Positions 15,681-23,273 are shown, counted from the first letter of the stretch. The stretch: 23,309 bases of DNA from TCS55 sp964343505 (GCA_964343505.1 CAYFJU010000050.1:1-23309); one strand, 5' to 3'. A program made the numbers and translations. The notes: generated by a model from the sequence alone, not told the origin.

Positions 15681-16523
15681 TTAATATTCATAACGAACGT
15701 GATCCACCCAAGCCTTTTCCGGGCGAGTGCTGGATAGTGATTTGGCGACGGCAATTGCTGTCTCTCGTTTATCGTAACTGCCGACCCGGACGCGATACCA
15801 AATTTCATTGGTTTCCTTAAAAACCGCCTTTTGGATATAAGCATCATATCCGGAATCTATGAGGGTGGCGGCCACTTTTTTGGCATCTTCCAATTCTTTT
15901 TTGGATGCAATTTGAATGGTGAATCTATCCTTGTCATAAGGAATTGAAGCACCACGAACTGGTTTAGCTATTTTCTTTTTCGGGGCGGATGGTAGTGGTG
16001 TTTCTTCTTTCGGTTGTTCCGTCACAACCACCGGTTTGGTTGTCGCCTGCTTTGCCGAATCAACGACTTTAGCGACCGATTCGGATTCATACCATTTTGG
16101 TTCCTCGCTTTCAGCCATCAATTCAGAAACCGCATCTTCGCTTTCTTCTGCTTCATCTTCATTGACTATCTCCTCAGTAACCGCGATCATTTCCCTTTCC
16201 ACTACATCGTATGAAAAAGATTGGGTACTTATTTCATCGTTATATTGAAACATGGAAACTTCGAGGCTGTATGTACCGGGTACATCCGGTATGAATACAA
16301 CAGAGGCATTTTTTTCACCGGCGATTATCTGGGAATTATCCAGGACGCTATTGTCCGGTACGCTGGTCAGTTCCCAGATAAAATCGAGATCCTGGCCTTC
16401 TTCCGGGATATCTGCCGAAACGGTCACATGATCGCCCACGGTTGCGGTGGGATTATTATTGCCGCAGCCGGTTAACGCCAGCAGGGCAAAAAGGATAAAG
16501 ATATATTTTTTCCTGTCCATCAT
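15681..16523 (-). CDS. Lipoprotein with PKD-like and C-terminal SPOR domains
   Basis: A 280-residue predicted lipoprotein. It has a basic N-terminus and hydrophobic stretch ending in the lipobox L17-T-G-C20, so C20 would be the lipidated residue. Residues ~24-107 resemble a PKD-like beta-sandwich (FIWELTSVPDNSVL...FIPDVPGTYSLEV). Residues 108-190 are a low-complexity acidic, then Pro/Lys-rich linker suited to spanning the periplasm. The SPOR domain covers ~200-278 (WYRVRVGSYDKRETAIAVAKSL). SPOR domains bind denuded glycan strands of septal peptidoglycan, so a cell-division or envelope role is likely, though none is proven here. It lies 62 nt after ndk and 27 nt before the six-helix membrane protein. 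Confidence 0.85.
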   Translation of the reverse strand: MMDRKKYIFILFALLALTGCGNNNPTATVGDHVTVSADIPEEGQDLDFIWELTSVPDNSVLDNSQIIAGEKNASVVFIPDVPGTYSLEVSMFQYNDEISTQSFSYDVVEREMIAVTEEIVNEDEAEESEDAVSELMAESEEPKWYESESVAKVVDSAKQATTKPVVVTEQPKEETPLPSAPKKKIAKPVRGASIPYDKDRFTIQIASKKELEDAKKVAATLIDSGYDAYIQKAVFKETNEIWYRVRVGSYDKRETAIAVAKSLSSTRPEKAWVDHVRYEY

Positions 16524-16585
16524 TTCAATCGAGGTGCGAATCCCTGTCTCGGAATTTGAAGGGATGAAAGGGAATAATGCAACTG

Positions 16586-17011
16586 TTACTGATTGGCAAT
16601 TAATTCACTTTCGGTGAAAAAGAATCCAATCTCAATGGCGGCATTTTCATCACTGTCAGCACCGTGAACAGCATTTTCACCTAATGATTTTGCAAAATCT
16701 TTCCGAATAGTGCCTTCCGCCGCATCAGCCGGATTGGTGGCGCCGATTGTTTCACGCCAGGCCGCCACAGCATTTTCTTTTTCTAAAGCTAAAACCATCG
16801 TTTGTCCTGAGGATATAAAAGTTGTCAGTTCTTCGAAAAAGGGTCGTTCGCGGTGTACGGCATAAAAGCCTTCCGCCTGCGTTTTTGTTATGCGAATGAG
16901 TTTCGCACCCAATACCTTGAATCCAGCTTGAATTGTTCTGTCGAGGATCTTGCCGGTATGGCCGTTTCGTGTGGCATCCGGTTTAATCATAGCAAATGTT
17001 CTATTATCCAT
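16586..17011 (-). CDS. ndk: Nucleoside diphosphate kinase
   Basis: A 141-residue enzyme that transfers the gamma-phosphate between nucleoside triphosphates and diphosphates through phospho-His116 (NAVHGADS, 113-120). The N-terminal RTFAMIKPDATRNG and the nucleotide-site residues K10 and R86 fit the family. The RBS GGAG sits about 8 nt before the ATG. It follows sucD after 57 nt that contain a hairpin. The pairing with succinyl-CoA synthetase is functionally apt, since SucCD produces ATP or GTP that Ndk can equilibrate. Confidence 0.96.
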   Translation of the reverse strand: MDNRTFAMIKPDATRNGHTGKILDRTIQAGFKVLGAKLIRITKTQAEGFYAVHRERPFFEELTTFISSGQTMVLALEKENAVAAWRETIGATNPADAAEGTIRKDFAKSLGENAVHGADSDENAAIEIGFFFTESELIANQ

Positions 17012-17036
17012 TATTTTTTCTCCAAATTATATTACA

Positions 17037-17064
17037 GTAGAGACGCATTGCGATGCGTCTCTAC
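17037..17064. repeat. Perfect 12-bp-stem palindrome between sucD and ndk
   Basis: Arms GTAGAGACGCAT (17037-17048) and ATGCGTCTCTAC (17053-17064) are exact inverted repeats around the loop TGCG. The hairpin starts 5 nt beyond the sucD stop. No U-tract follows in the direction of transcription, so a REP-like element or mRNA-stabilising hairpin is more likely than a classic terminator. Short palindromes beginning GTAGAGACGC are, to my recollection, dispersed in several bacterial genomes. Confidence 0.85.
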
Positions 17065-17068
17065 GTGA

Positions 17069-17947
17069 TTATTTATTTAGTGCTGCTTTCATTTTTTCGC
17101 CGATATCTGCCACGGATTCACACACGGCAATCCCGCATTCGGTCATAATTCTCATTTTGGCTTCCGCCGTATCATCGCCGCCGGAAACAATAGCGCCCGC
17201 ATGCCCCATGCGCCGTCCCGGAGGGGCCGTTTGTCCTGCGATAAATCCTACAACCGGTTTGGTCATATTTTCTTTGACCCAACGGGCAGCTTCATTTTCC
17301 ATTTGACCGCCGATTTCTCCAATCATTACAACGCCATCCGTTGCAGGATCATCTTCAAATAATTCTAAAACATCCGTCATGGTTGTACCAATGATGGGGT
17401 CTCCTCCAATTCCAATTGCTGTGGTTTGGCCGAGGCTAACATTTCCCAGTTGTCCGATAGCTTCATAGGTGAGTGTACCCGATTTGGACACAACACCAAT
17501 ATTCCCTTTATGGCAAATAAAGCCGGGCATAATCCCCAATTTGCATTCATCCACGGTAATAATCCCGGGACAGTTGGGTCCGATCAAGCGGGTGCCGTTT
17601 TGGTCAATGATCCGTTTGGCCTTGACCATATCATGAACCGGAATTCCTTCCGTGATACATACCACCAATTCAATCCCTGCATCAGATGCTTCAATGATAG
17701 CTTCTCCAGCAAAGGGGGGCGGGACAAAAATGATCGACACATTCGCGTTGGCTTCAATTCGAGCTTCTTCAACTGAATTATAAACGGTGATTTGGCCATC
17801 CAATGCGGTTTGACCACCTTTGCCTGGGGTGACGCCGGCGACTATATTGGTACCATATTCCAGCATTTGGGTGGCATGGAATGTGCCTTCCGAACCAGTA
17901 ATCCCTTGGACGACTACACGAGAATCTTTATTTACTAAAATAGACAT
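17069..17947 (-). CDS. sucD: Succinyl-CoA synthetase, alpha subunit
   Basis: A 292-residue subunit of the TCA-cycle enzyme that converts succinyl-CoA, ADP or GDP and phosphate to succinate, CoA and NTP. The CoA-binding motif VVQGITGSEGTFH is at 12-24, GPNCPG at 123-128, and the phosphorylated histidine is H249 in RRMGHAGA. The ATG shares one base with the sucC stop, typical of the 1:1 coupled pair. Downstream is a hairpin, then ndk. The gene is intact. Confidence 0.97.
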   Translation of the reverse strand: MSILVNKDSRVVVQGITGSEGTFHATQMLEYGTNIVAGVTPGKGGQTALDGQITVYNSVEEARIEANANVSIIFVPPPFAGEAIIEASDAGIELVVCITEGIPVHDMVKAKRIIDQNGTRLIGPNCPGIITVDECKLGIMPGFICHKGNIGVVSKSGTLTYEAIGQLGNVSLGQTTAIGIGGDPIIGTTMTDVLELFEDDPATDGVVMIGEIGGQMENEAARWVKENMTKPVVGFIAGQTAPPGRRMGHAGAIVSGGDDTAEAKMRIMTECGIAVCESVADIGEKMKAALNK

Positions 17948-19137
17948 TATTGTACTCCCTGAATTTCAAGCGCTGCATCAACAACTTTTTTAGCAGCATC
18001 TTTCATGTCATTTGCGGGAATAATAGCTAATCCCGATTCAGATAAAATGGTTTTGGCTTCTTTTGCATTCGTTCCTTCAAGACGGACCACAACCGGCACT
18101 TTCAACCCAAGTTCTTTTACCGCTTGAATGACACCATTGGCTACACGATCACAGCGGACAATGCCGCCAAAGATATTGATCAGGATGGCTTTCACATGGT
18201 CATCGGAAAGAATGATCTTAAAACCGTTTTTCACTGTTTCAGCGCTGGCGGCACCACCCACATCCAAAAAGTTGGCTGGTTCACCACCGGCTAATTTGAT
18301 GATATCCATGGTAGCCATGGCCAATCCGGCCCCATTCACCATACAACCGACATTGCCATCAAGTTTGATGTAATTCAGGTTATATTCACTTGCTTCAACC
18401 TCTGTTGGGTCTTCTTCATTTATGTCCCTGAGTTTGGCAATATCCGGGTGACGATACATGGCATTGCCGTCAAAATTGAATTTGGCATCCAAGGCAACCA
18501 CACGATCATCTTCTGTTAGAACGAGAGGATTGATCTCGACGATGGAAGCATCCGTGCCCATATAGCATTCATACATTTTCATGAATACTTTTACGGCTGT
18601 TTTGAAAGCATCTCCCGTTAGGCCCAATCCGAAGGCCAGTTTCCGGGCCTGGAAAGATTTCATCCCAACCATTGGGTCAATCCAGACTTTGATAATTTTT
18701 TCCGGCGTTTCTTCAGCCACTTTTTCAATCTCAACCCCGCCTTCAGTGGATACCATGAAGACATCCTTGGTTTGGGAGCGATCCAGGGTAATAGCGCAGT
18801 AATATTCTTTTTTGATATCCAGTGCTTCGGTGATGTACACTTTGCGGACTTTCTGTCCATCGGCGCCGGTTTGGTGGGTGACTAAATTCATACCGAGCAT
18901 ATTTTTCGCATTTTCTAGCGCTTTCTCAGTTGTGGGCGAATATTTCACACCGCCGCCTTTACCGCGTCCCCCGGCATGGATTTGCGCCTTGACGACGACC
19001 GCCTCGGTGTTGAATTCTTGCTGTACTTTTTCGATCGTTGCGGGGGTGTCCTTTATATCTTCAATGACATAGCCATCCTGGATTGGAATGCCATAACTCT
19101 TGAAAATATTTTTCCCCTGAAATTCATGAATTTTCAT
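17947..19137 (-). CDS. sucC: Succinyl-CoA synthetase, beta subunit
   Basis: A 396-residue ATP-grasp subunit that binds the nucleotide and succinate. The start MKIHEFQGKNIFKSYGIP is diagnostic. The nucleotide lid VVVKAQIHAGGRGKGGGVK is at 47-65, metal ligands are E201-x-N203 (EINPL) and D217, and the ligase domain starts at GNVGCMVNGAGLAMATMD (261-278). It lies 3 nt after arcC and overlaps sucD by 1 nt. ADP versus GDP preference cannot be read from the sequence. Confidence 0.97.
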   Translation of the reverse strand: MKIHEFQGKNIFKSYGIPIQDGYVIEDIKDTPATIEKVQQEFNTEAVVVKAQIHAGGRGKGGGVKYSPTTEKALENAKNMLGMNLVTHQTGADGQKVRKVYITEALDIKKEYYCAITLDRSQTKDVFMVSTEGGVEIEKVAEETPEKIIKVWIDPMVGMKSFQARKLAFGLGLTGDAFKTAVKVFMKMYECYMGTDASIVEINPLVLTEDDRVVALDAKFNFDGNAMYRHPDIAKLRDINEEDPTEVEASEYNLNYIKLDGNVGCMVNGAGLAMATMDIIKLAGGEPANFLDVGGAASAETVKNGFKIILSDDHVKAILINIFGGIVRCDRVANGVIQAVKELGLKVPVVVRLEGTNAKEAKTILSESGLAIIPANDMKDAAKKVVDAALEIQGVQ

Positions 19138-19140
19138 GGA

Positions 19141-20082
19141 TTAGTTCCTGATAATTGTTCCGTTATTTCCGTTAATTGCTTCTTTTACACCTTCAATAGA
19201 GGTGATAACAACTTTATCGCCGTGATATTTTAGAAAGTATAAAGCTGCCTGAACTTTAGGCCCCATACTGCCGGCCTGGAAATGGCCTTCTTCCTGGTAA
19301 GATGTTGCTTCATCAGCCGTGATTTCTGTAAGTGGTTTTTCCTCTGGTGTGCCGAAATTTAAGCAAACGCGATCCACATCGGTGATGATCCATAATTCCA
19401 CGGCCTTGATCACACGCCCGAGGAGGGCAGCAGACAGATCTTTGTCCACCACGGCGTCGAGGCCTTCGAGATTGCCGGATTTGTCCCAGTAAGCCGGGAT
19501 ACCGCCCCCGCCGGATGCAATTACGATGATGCCGTTATCAACCAAAGTCTGGATTGATTTCCCATGTTCAATATATTGGGGGAGGGGACTGGGGACCACC
19601 TGACGCCATTCACCGGGATTTTGCTCTTTGATCGTCCATCCGAATTTTCCCGCCATTTTTTCCGCTTTTTCTTTCGGGAATCGCTGGCCGATAAATTTTG
19701 CAGGATTTTTAATAGAAGGATCCTCTGCATCCACGATGGTCTGGGTGATGAGGGTGACCACTTCCCGCTCAATTCTTTCATGCTTGAGGGTATTTTGCAG
19801 GGATTGCTGGATCATGTATCCAATGGAACCTTGTGTCTCCGCCACACAAACGCCAAGGGGGAGAGGGGGAACATCGCCATGGGTAAGTTCCATGCGGAAT
19901 AATTCATCGCCGACTTGGGGACCATTCCCGTGGGTGAGGCAAATATTGTACCCCAAGTTGACAAAATGCATAATGGCGTCGAGGCTTTCCCGCGTGTGGG
20001 CGAATTGCTGGTAGATGGTACCTGCTTCACCTTTCGGTGAGAGGGCGTTACCCCCTAACGCGATGATGATTGATTTTTGCAT
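19141..20082 (-). CDS. arcC: Carbamate kinase
   Basis: A 313-residue amino-acid-kinase-fold enzyme that in catabolism turns carbamoyl phosphate and ADP into ATP, CO2 and ammonia. Motifs seen: ALGGNAL (8-14), HGNGPQVG (51-58), VPSPLP (163-168), SGGGGIP (190-196), VDKD (212-215), TDVD (234-237) and GSMGPK (271-276). Length and motif order are those of ArcC rather than glutamate 5-kinase or aspartokinase. No arginine deiminase (arcA) or ornithine carbamoyltransferase (arcB) is in the window, so the source of carbamoyl phosphate is unknown. It sits 28 nt after pruA and 3 nt before sucC, linking amino-acid breakdown to substrate-level ATP formation. Confidence 0.93.
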   Translation of the reverse strand: MQKSIIIALGGNALSPKGEAGTIYQQFAHTRESLDAIMHFVNLGYNICLTHGNGPQVGDELFRMELTHGDVPPLPLGVCVAETQGSIGYMIQQSLQNTLKHERIEREVVTLITQTIVDAEDPSIKNPAKFIGQRFPKEKAEKMAGKFGWTIKEQNPGEWRQVVPSPLPQYIEHGKSIQTLVDNGIIVIASGGGGIPAYWDKSGNLEGLDAVVDKDLSAALLGRVIKAVELWIITDVDRVCLNFGTPEEKPLTEITADEATSYQEEGHFQAGSMGPKVQAALYFLKYHGDKVVITSIEGVKEAINGNNGTIIRN

Positions 20083-20110
20083 GGATTATTATAAATATTG
20101 AATGAAAAGA

Positions 20111-21745
20111 TTATTTTTCTGCCATGAATGGATAGCGAAAATCTTTCGGCGGGTCGAATGTTTCTTTTATCGTACGCATCGAAATCCAACGAATTAAATT
20201 AAACATCGAGCCTGCTTTATCATTCGTTCCGGATGCGCGGCTGCCGCCGAAGGGCTGTTGGCCAACCACTGCGCCGGTGGGCTTATCGTTGATGTAGAAA
20301 TTCCCTGCAGCGTGGGTTAACCTTTCAGTGGCTTCATTTACTGCTTCACGATCCTGGCCCCAAACACACCCGGTCAGGGCGTAAGGGGAAGTGGTGTCCA
20401 CTAAATTGAGTGTTGCCTCCCACTCTTTCGGATCATAAAGATAAATGGTGAGCACCGGCCCGAAAATCTCCTCGCACATGGTAGTATATTTTGGATTATC
20501 CGTTAAAATAGTTGTGGGTTCAATGAAATATCCTTTTGAATCATCACAATTTCCACCGGTGATGATTTCCGCATCATCTGCTGACTTCGCATCTTCAATA
20601 TATTTAGAAATGGAATCGAAGGCGGCCTTATCAATCACTGCATTCATAAAATTTGAGAAATCCTCAGGATCGCCCATTTTGATCTCATTCACCTGGGCGA
20701 TGTATTTTTCTTTCAGTTCAGGCCAAATGGTGGTGGGAATATAGGCCCGAGACAGGGCAGAACATTTTTGCCCCTGATATTCGAAAGCGCCCCGCACCAT
20801 GGCGGTGGCCAATGCATCCACATCGGAGGATTCATGGGCGATACAGAAATCTTTTCCGCCTGTTTCACCGACAATCCGGGGATAGGATTTATAATTGGCA
20901 ATATTCTCGCCGACGGTTTTCCACATGCCCTGGAAAACGGCAGTCGATCCTGTGAAATGGACACCAGCCAGATTTGGATCAGCCATAACATTCGGGCCCA
21001 CATCACACCCTGATCCGGGGATGAAGTTTATCACCCCATCGGGAACACCGGCTTCGCGGAATAATTCCATCATGAAGTGGGCGCTGTATACGGCGCTGGA
21101 CGCTGGTTTCCATAAAACGACATTCCCCATCAGGGCCGGTGCGGCCGGGAGGTTTCCGGCGATGGACGTAAAGTTGAATGGTGTGACAGCAAAAATAAAT
21201 CCTTCCAATGGGCGGTGTTCGAGGCGGTTCCACATGCCATCGGGGGAGTAGGTGGGCTGCTGGCTGTACAATTCCTGGGCGTACCAACAATTGAAATTCA
21301 AAAAGTCAATCATTTCGCAGGAGGCGTCAATCTCCGCTTGGAATGCATTCTTACTTTGGCCGAGGATGGTGGCGGCGTTCAGGGTCTGGTCATTGTGGCG
21401 CTGGAGGATGGAACCCATTTTTTTGAAAATAGCGGCCCGGGCTTCCCAAGGCATCTTGGACCAGGTCTGCCAGGCATCCATGGCCGCTTCGATGGCCATT
21501 TTCACTTCTTTTTCTCCCGCTTTATGGTAATGTCCCAAAATATGCTTATGATCATGGGGAATGCGCATTTCACCCATATTCCCTGTTTTGATTTCTCGTC
21601 CGCCAATAATGAGGGGGACTTCAATCTCTTGGGATTTTAATTCCTGGATGCGTGCTTTGAGGGCGGCCCGCTCCGGCGTGCCAGGGGCGTAGGATAAAAT
21701 AGGTTCATTTTCAGGTTTAGGAACGATTGCTTTAGCGTTGCGCAT
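20111..21745 (-). CDS. pruA: L-glutamate gamma-semialdehyde (1-pyrroline-5-carboxylate) dehydrogenase
   Basis: A 544-residue ALDH that oxidises glutamate semialdehyde, from proline or arginine/ornithine breakdown, to glutamate with NAD+. The nucleophile is C328 in YQGQKCSALSR, the general base E294 in RIVGETGGKDF, N191 in TPFNFTSIAGN, and the NAD loop FTGSTAVF (264-271). The sequence resembles the stand-alone ALDH4A1-like group, with the C-terminal QQPFGGSRASGTNDKAG, and there is no fused proline dehydrogenase. An SD GAGG precedes the ATG. It heads the minus-strand operon leading to arcC and sucCD. No putA or prodh gene is seen nearby. Confidence 0.95.
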   Translation of the reverse strand: MRNAKAIVPKPENEPILSYAPGTPERAALKARIQELKSQEIEVPLIIGGREIKTGNMGEMRIPHDHKHILGHYHKAGEKEVKMAIEAAMDAWQTWSKMPWEARAAIFKKMGSILQRHNDQTLNAATILGQSKNAFQAEIDASCEMIDFLNFNCWYAQELYSQQPTYSPDGMWNRLEHRPLEGFIFAVTPFNFTSIAGNLPAAPALMGNVVLWKPASSAVYSAHFMMELFREAGVPDGVINFIPGSGCDVGPNVMADPNLAGVHFTGSTAVFQGMWKTVGENIANYKSYPRIVGETGGKDFCIAHESSDVDALATAMVRGAFEYQGQKCSALSRAYIPTTIWPELKEKYIAQVNEIKMGDPEDFSNFMNAVIDKAAFDSISKYIEDAKSADDAEIITGGNCDDSKGYFIEPTTILTDNPKYTTMCEEIFGPVLTIYLYDPKEWEATLNLVDTTSPYALTGCVWGQDREAVNEATERLTHAAGNFYINDKPTGAVVGQQPFGGSRASGTNDKAGSMFNLIRWISMRTIKETFDPPKDFRYPFMAEK

Positions 21746-21838
21746 GGATACCTCAGTTAATTTGAAATATTTGGGTCAAAAAAAGCTTGGGAATTTATTG
21801 GTGAAAAATGGAGGATTCAAGGAGTGGAAGTGGAATTG

Positions 21839-21865
21839 TTATTACCCGCCAGCAGCGGGTAATAA
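21839..21865. repeat. 11-bp-stem palindrome upstream of pruA
   Basis: Arms TTATTACCCGC (21839-21849) and GCGGGTAATAA (21855-21865) pair perfectly around the loop CAGCA. It lies about 95 nt upstream of the pruA start. On the plus strand it is followed by TGGAG, with no T-tract. It is REP-like in size. A regulatory role is not shown. Confidence 0.8.
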
Positions 21866-21901
21866 TGGAGTAATGGATTCTTGGAGGATTGAAATGATGT
21901 G

Positions 21902-21922
21902 GAACGAGCATCCTGCTCGTTC
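21902..21922. repeat. 9-bp-stem palindrome
   Basis: GAACGAGCA (21902-21910) and TGCTCGTTC (21914-21922) form a perfect inverted repeat with the 3-nt loop TCC. It is the second hairpin of the cluster, unrelated in sequence to the first. Confidence 0.8.
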
Positions 21923-21945
21923 TGTATAATTTTGCTCCACTGTTT

Positions 21946-21994
21946 GGGCGGACCTACTTGCCCATCGCAGAATCATAGATGGGAGTGTCCGCCC
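21946..21994. repeat. Two-part hairpin, 8-bp outer and 6-bp inner stem
   Basis: The outer arms are GGGCGGAC (21946-21953) and GTCCGCCC (21987-21994). The inner arms are CCCATC (21961-21966) and GATGGG (21978-21983). The 7-nt and 3-nt stretches between them form an internal loop. It could fold as RNA or as single-stranded DNA on either strand. Confidence 0.65.
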
Positions 21995-22106
21995 TGGTGA
22001 ATATCGGGTTGATATTTTGCGGGTTGACACATAGATTAATCCCCACATCAATTACTGTCCTTCCGGGAATGACACCTTTGTGCTCACGAAAATTGGGAGG
22101 GTTGGA

Positions 22107-22125
22107 TGCTGGATTAAATCCGGCA
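22107..22125. repeat. Imperfect hairpin unit ending in CCGGCATGACA
   Basis: Arms TGCTGGA (22107-22113) and TCCGGCA (22119-22125) pair with one T-G wobble around TTAAA. The unit starts with TTGGAT and ends with CCGGCATGACAA, as does the imperfect unit at about 22280-22310 (TTGGAT...CCGGGATGACAA). The two therefore look like members of one repeat family. Confidence 0.6.
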
Positions 22126-22152
22126 TGACAATTTTAATTGAATCGAATCTAA
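22120..22152. repeat. Direct repeat copy A of the dusB 3' end
   Basis: These 33 nt match 22299-22331 without gaps at 29 of 33 positions. The block ATTGAATCGAATCTAA is identical in both. In copy B this block encodes the last residues and stop of dusB. Copy A is non-coding. Confidence 0.75.
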
Positions 22153-22193
22153 GGGTATCAATGGAGTATTGGCGGGATGGAGAAATGGTGGTG

Positions 22194-22222
22194 TGAAATG
22201 ATGAGCAGAGTGAATCATTTCA
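22194..22222. repeat. 9-bp-stem palindrome, wide loop
   Basis: TGAAATGAT (22194-22202) and ATCATTTCA (22214-22222) are perfect inverted repeats with an 11-nt loop. It lies between the two 33-nt direct repeats. Confidence 0.7.
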
Positions 22223-22235
22223 AATATTTCGAGAT

Positions 22236-22262
22236 GCAACAATTCGTTTCACTTATTGTTGC
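22236..22262. repeat. 8-bp-stem palindrome, wide loop
   Basis: GCAACAAT (22236-22243) and ATTGTTGC (22255-22262) pair perfectly with an 11-nt loop, the same loop length as the neighbouring hairpin 14 nt away. The regular geometry suggests a paired, BIME-like arrangement. Confidence 0.7.
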
Positions 22263-22298
22263 GATCCATCATTGGAGTCTTGGATATCGGCTCAGGGG

Positions 22299-22331
22299 CC
22301 GGGATGACAAATATTATTGAATCGAATCTAA
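22299..22331. repeat. Direct repeat copy B, covering the dusB stop
   Basis: This is the partner of 22120-22152 (29/33 identical, 179 nt apart). It spans the dusB stop codon (22314-22316), its last five codons and 15 nt beyond the stop. The 146 nt between the copies hold two palindromes. Confidence 0.75.
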
Positions 22332-23273
22332 AATAGATACCATAGCCTCCCGATCCGGTGCAGAGACAAGGGCCTTTCGATATGGGGATGCTCCATTAAA
22401 ACCACGGATATACCAACCAAAATGTTTGCGCATTAAATTGGTACCTACCCGTTCACCATGCCAATCGATCATATAATCAAAATGACGACGGCAATGGGAT
22501 ACACGGTCACCAACAGTCGGTTCACCGGGAACAATCTCTCCATTATATAAGGCAACCGCATCTCTAAAAAACCACGGATTCCCTAAAGCGCCTCTGCCAA
22601 TCATCACACCATCACAGCCTGTCTCATTAAACATACGCATCACATGGTCGGGAGACTTTACGTCTCCATTTCCAATTACCGGCAGTGAAGTGGAATCCTT
22701 TAGCGCTTTAATAAGAGTCCAGTCCGCTGAACCATTATAACTTTGCTTGGTGGTGCGAGGGTGAAGGGCGATGGCTTTAACGCCGATCTTTTCCAATCGG
22801 GGGCCCACTTCCGGGACAACGATGGATTGCTTGTCCCAGCCGGCCCGCATTTTGACTGTAACCGGTACTTCCGGAACCGATTCCACCACGGCGGCGGTGA
22901 TATCATCCATGAGGCAAAGGTCGCGTAAAGCAGCGGAGCCTGCCCCACGTTTTGTCACCTTGGGGACGGGACAGCCATAATTGATATCGAGAATATCCGG
23001 TGAAAATTTGTCCACGACCATCCGCGCGGCACGACTCATGACTTCCGGGGAATCTCCAAAAATTTGAATCCCGATAGGTCTTTCAAAATCCGTGAATTCG
23101 ATCATGTGCCAGGTTTTTGCATTTTCACGTATAATACCATGGGCGGACACAAATTCGGAATAAACCACACTGGCGCCTTGCTGTTTGCACAGGACACGAA
23201 AGGGATAGTCCGTCACCCCCGCCATGGGGGCCAGGAAAATGGGGATATTAATATTGAGGTTACCGATTTGCAT
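22314..23273 (-). CDS. dusB: tRNA-dihydrouridine synthase (DusB type)
   Basis: A 319-residue FMN enzyme that reduces specific uridines in tRNA D-loops. The TIM-barrel start APMAGVTDYPFRVLC is at 15-29, the catalytic cysteine is C101 in INYGCPVPKVTKRGAGSA, and VTVKMRAGWD, HPRTTKQSY and NGDV follow. The phosphate-binding IGRGALGNPWFF completes the barrel. The helical C-terminal domain carries RKHFGWYIRGF. The DusB assignment over DusA/DusC rests on the overall motif pattern. The last five codons fall in a short DNA repeat that recurs 179 nt away. The start is ATG at 23273. Only 36 nt of AT-rich sequence remain upstream in the window, so its promoter and neighbours are unknown. Confidence 0.92.
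   Translation of the reverse strand: MQIGNLNINIPIFLAPMAGVTDYPFRVLCKQQGASVVYSEFVSAHGIIRENAKTWHMIEFTDFERPIGIQIFGDSPEVMSRAARMVVDKFSPDILDINYGCPVPKVTKRGAGSAALRDLCLMDDITAAVVESVPEVPVTVKMRAGWDKQSIVVPEVGPRLEKIGVKAIALHPRTTKQSYNGSADWTLIKALKDSTSLPVIGNGDVKSPDHVMRMFNETGCDGVMIGRGALGNPWFFRDAVALYNGEIVPGEPTVGDRVSHCRRHFDYMIDWHGERVGTNLMRKHFGWYIRGFNGASPYRKALVSAPDREAMVSILDSIQ

Larger units (their letters stand above)
21746..22313. other. 568-nt non-coding region rich in inverted repeats (REP-like cluster)
   Basis: No credible gene lies between dusB and pruA. Short frames present show no recognisable protein. The stretch instead contains many short palindromes: 21839-21865, 21902-21922, 21946-21994, 22000-22016, 22107-22125, 22194-22222 and 22236-22262. 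Three segments share a ...CCGG(N)ATGACA ending (about 22072, 22120 and 22299). The end nearest pruA (21746-21838) is AT-rich and should hold the pruA promoter, although I cannot assign -35/-10 boxes. Confidence 0.7.

Noticed and set aside
16530..16550. tRNA T-arm-like string GGTGCGAATCCC
   Set aside because: Only three of five stem pairs form. No acceptor, D or anticodon arm surrounds it, and the neighbouring bases are lipoprotein coding sequence.
17037..17064. Rho-independent terminator
   Set aside because: The hairpin is excellent, but no T-run follows on the minus strand, and ndk lies in the same direction directly after it.
21215..21640. 141-codon plus-strand open frame opposite pruA
   Set aside because: It is antisense to conserved ALDH coding sequence with no family features or upstream RBS.
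21738..22051. Two short open frames (one per strand) in the dusB-pruA gap
   Set aside because: They run through the palindromes, have no recognisable motifs, and one overlaps the pruA start. The gap is better explained as repeats.
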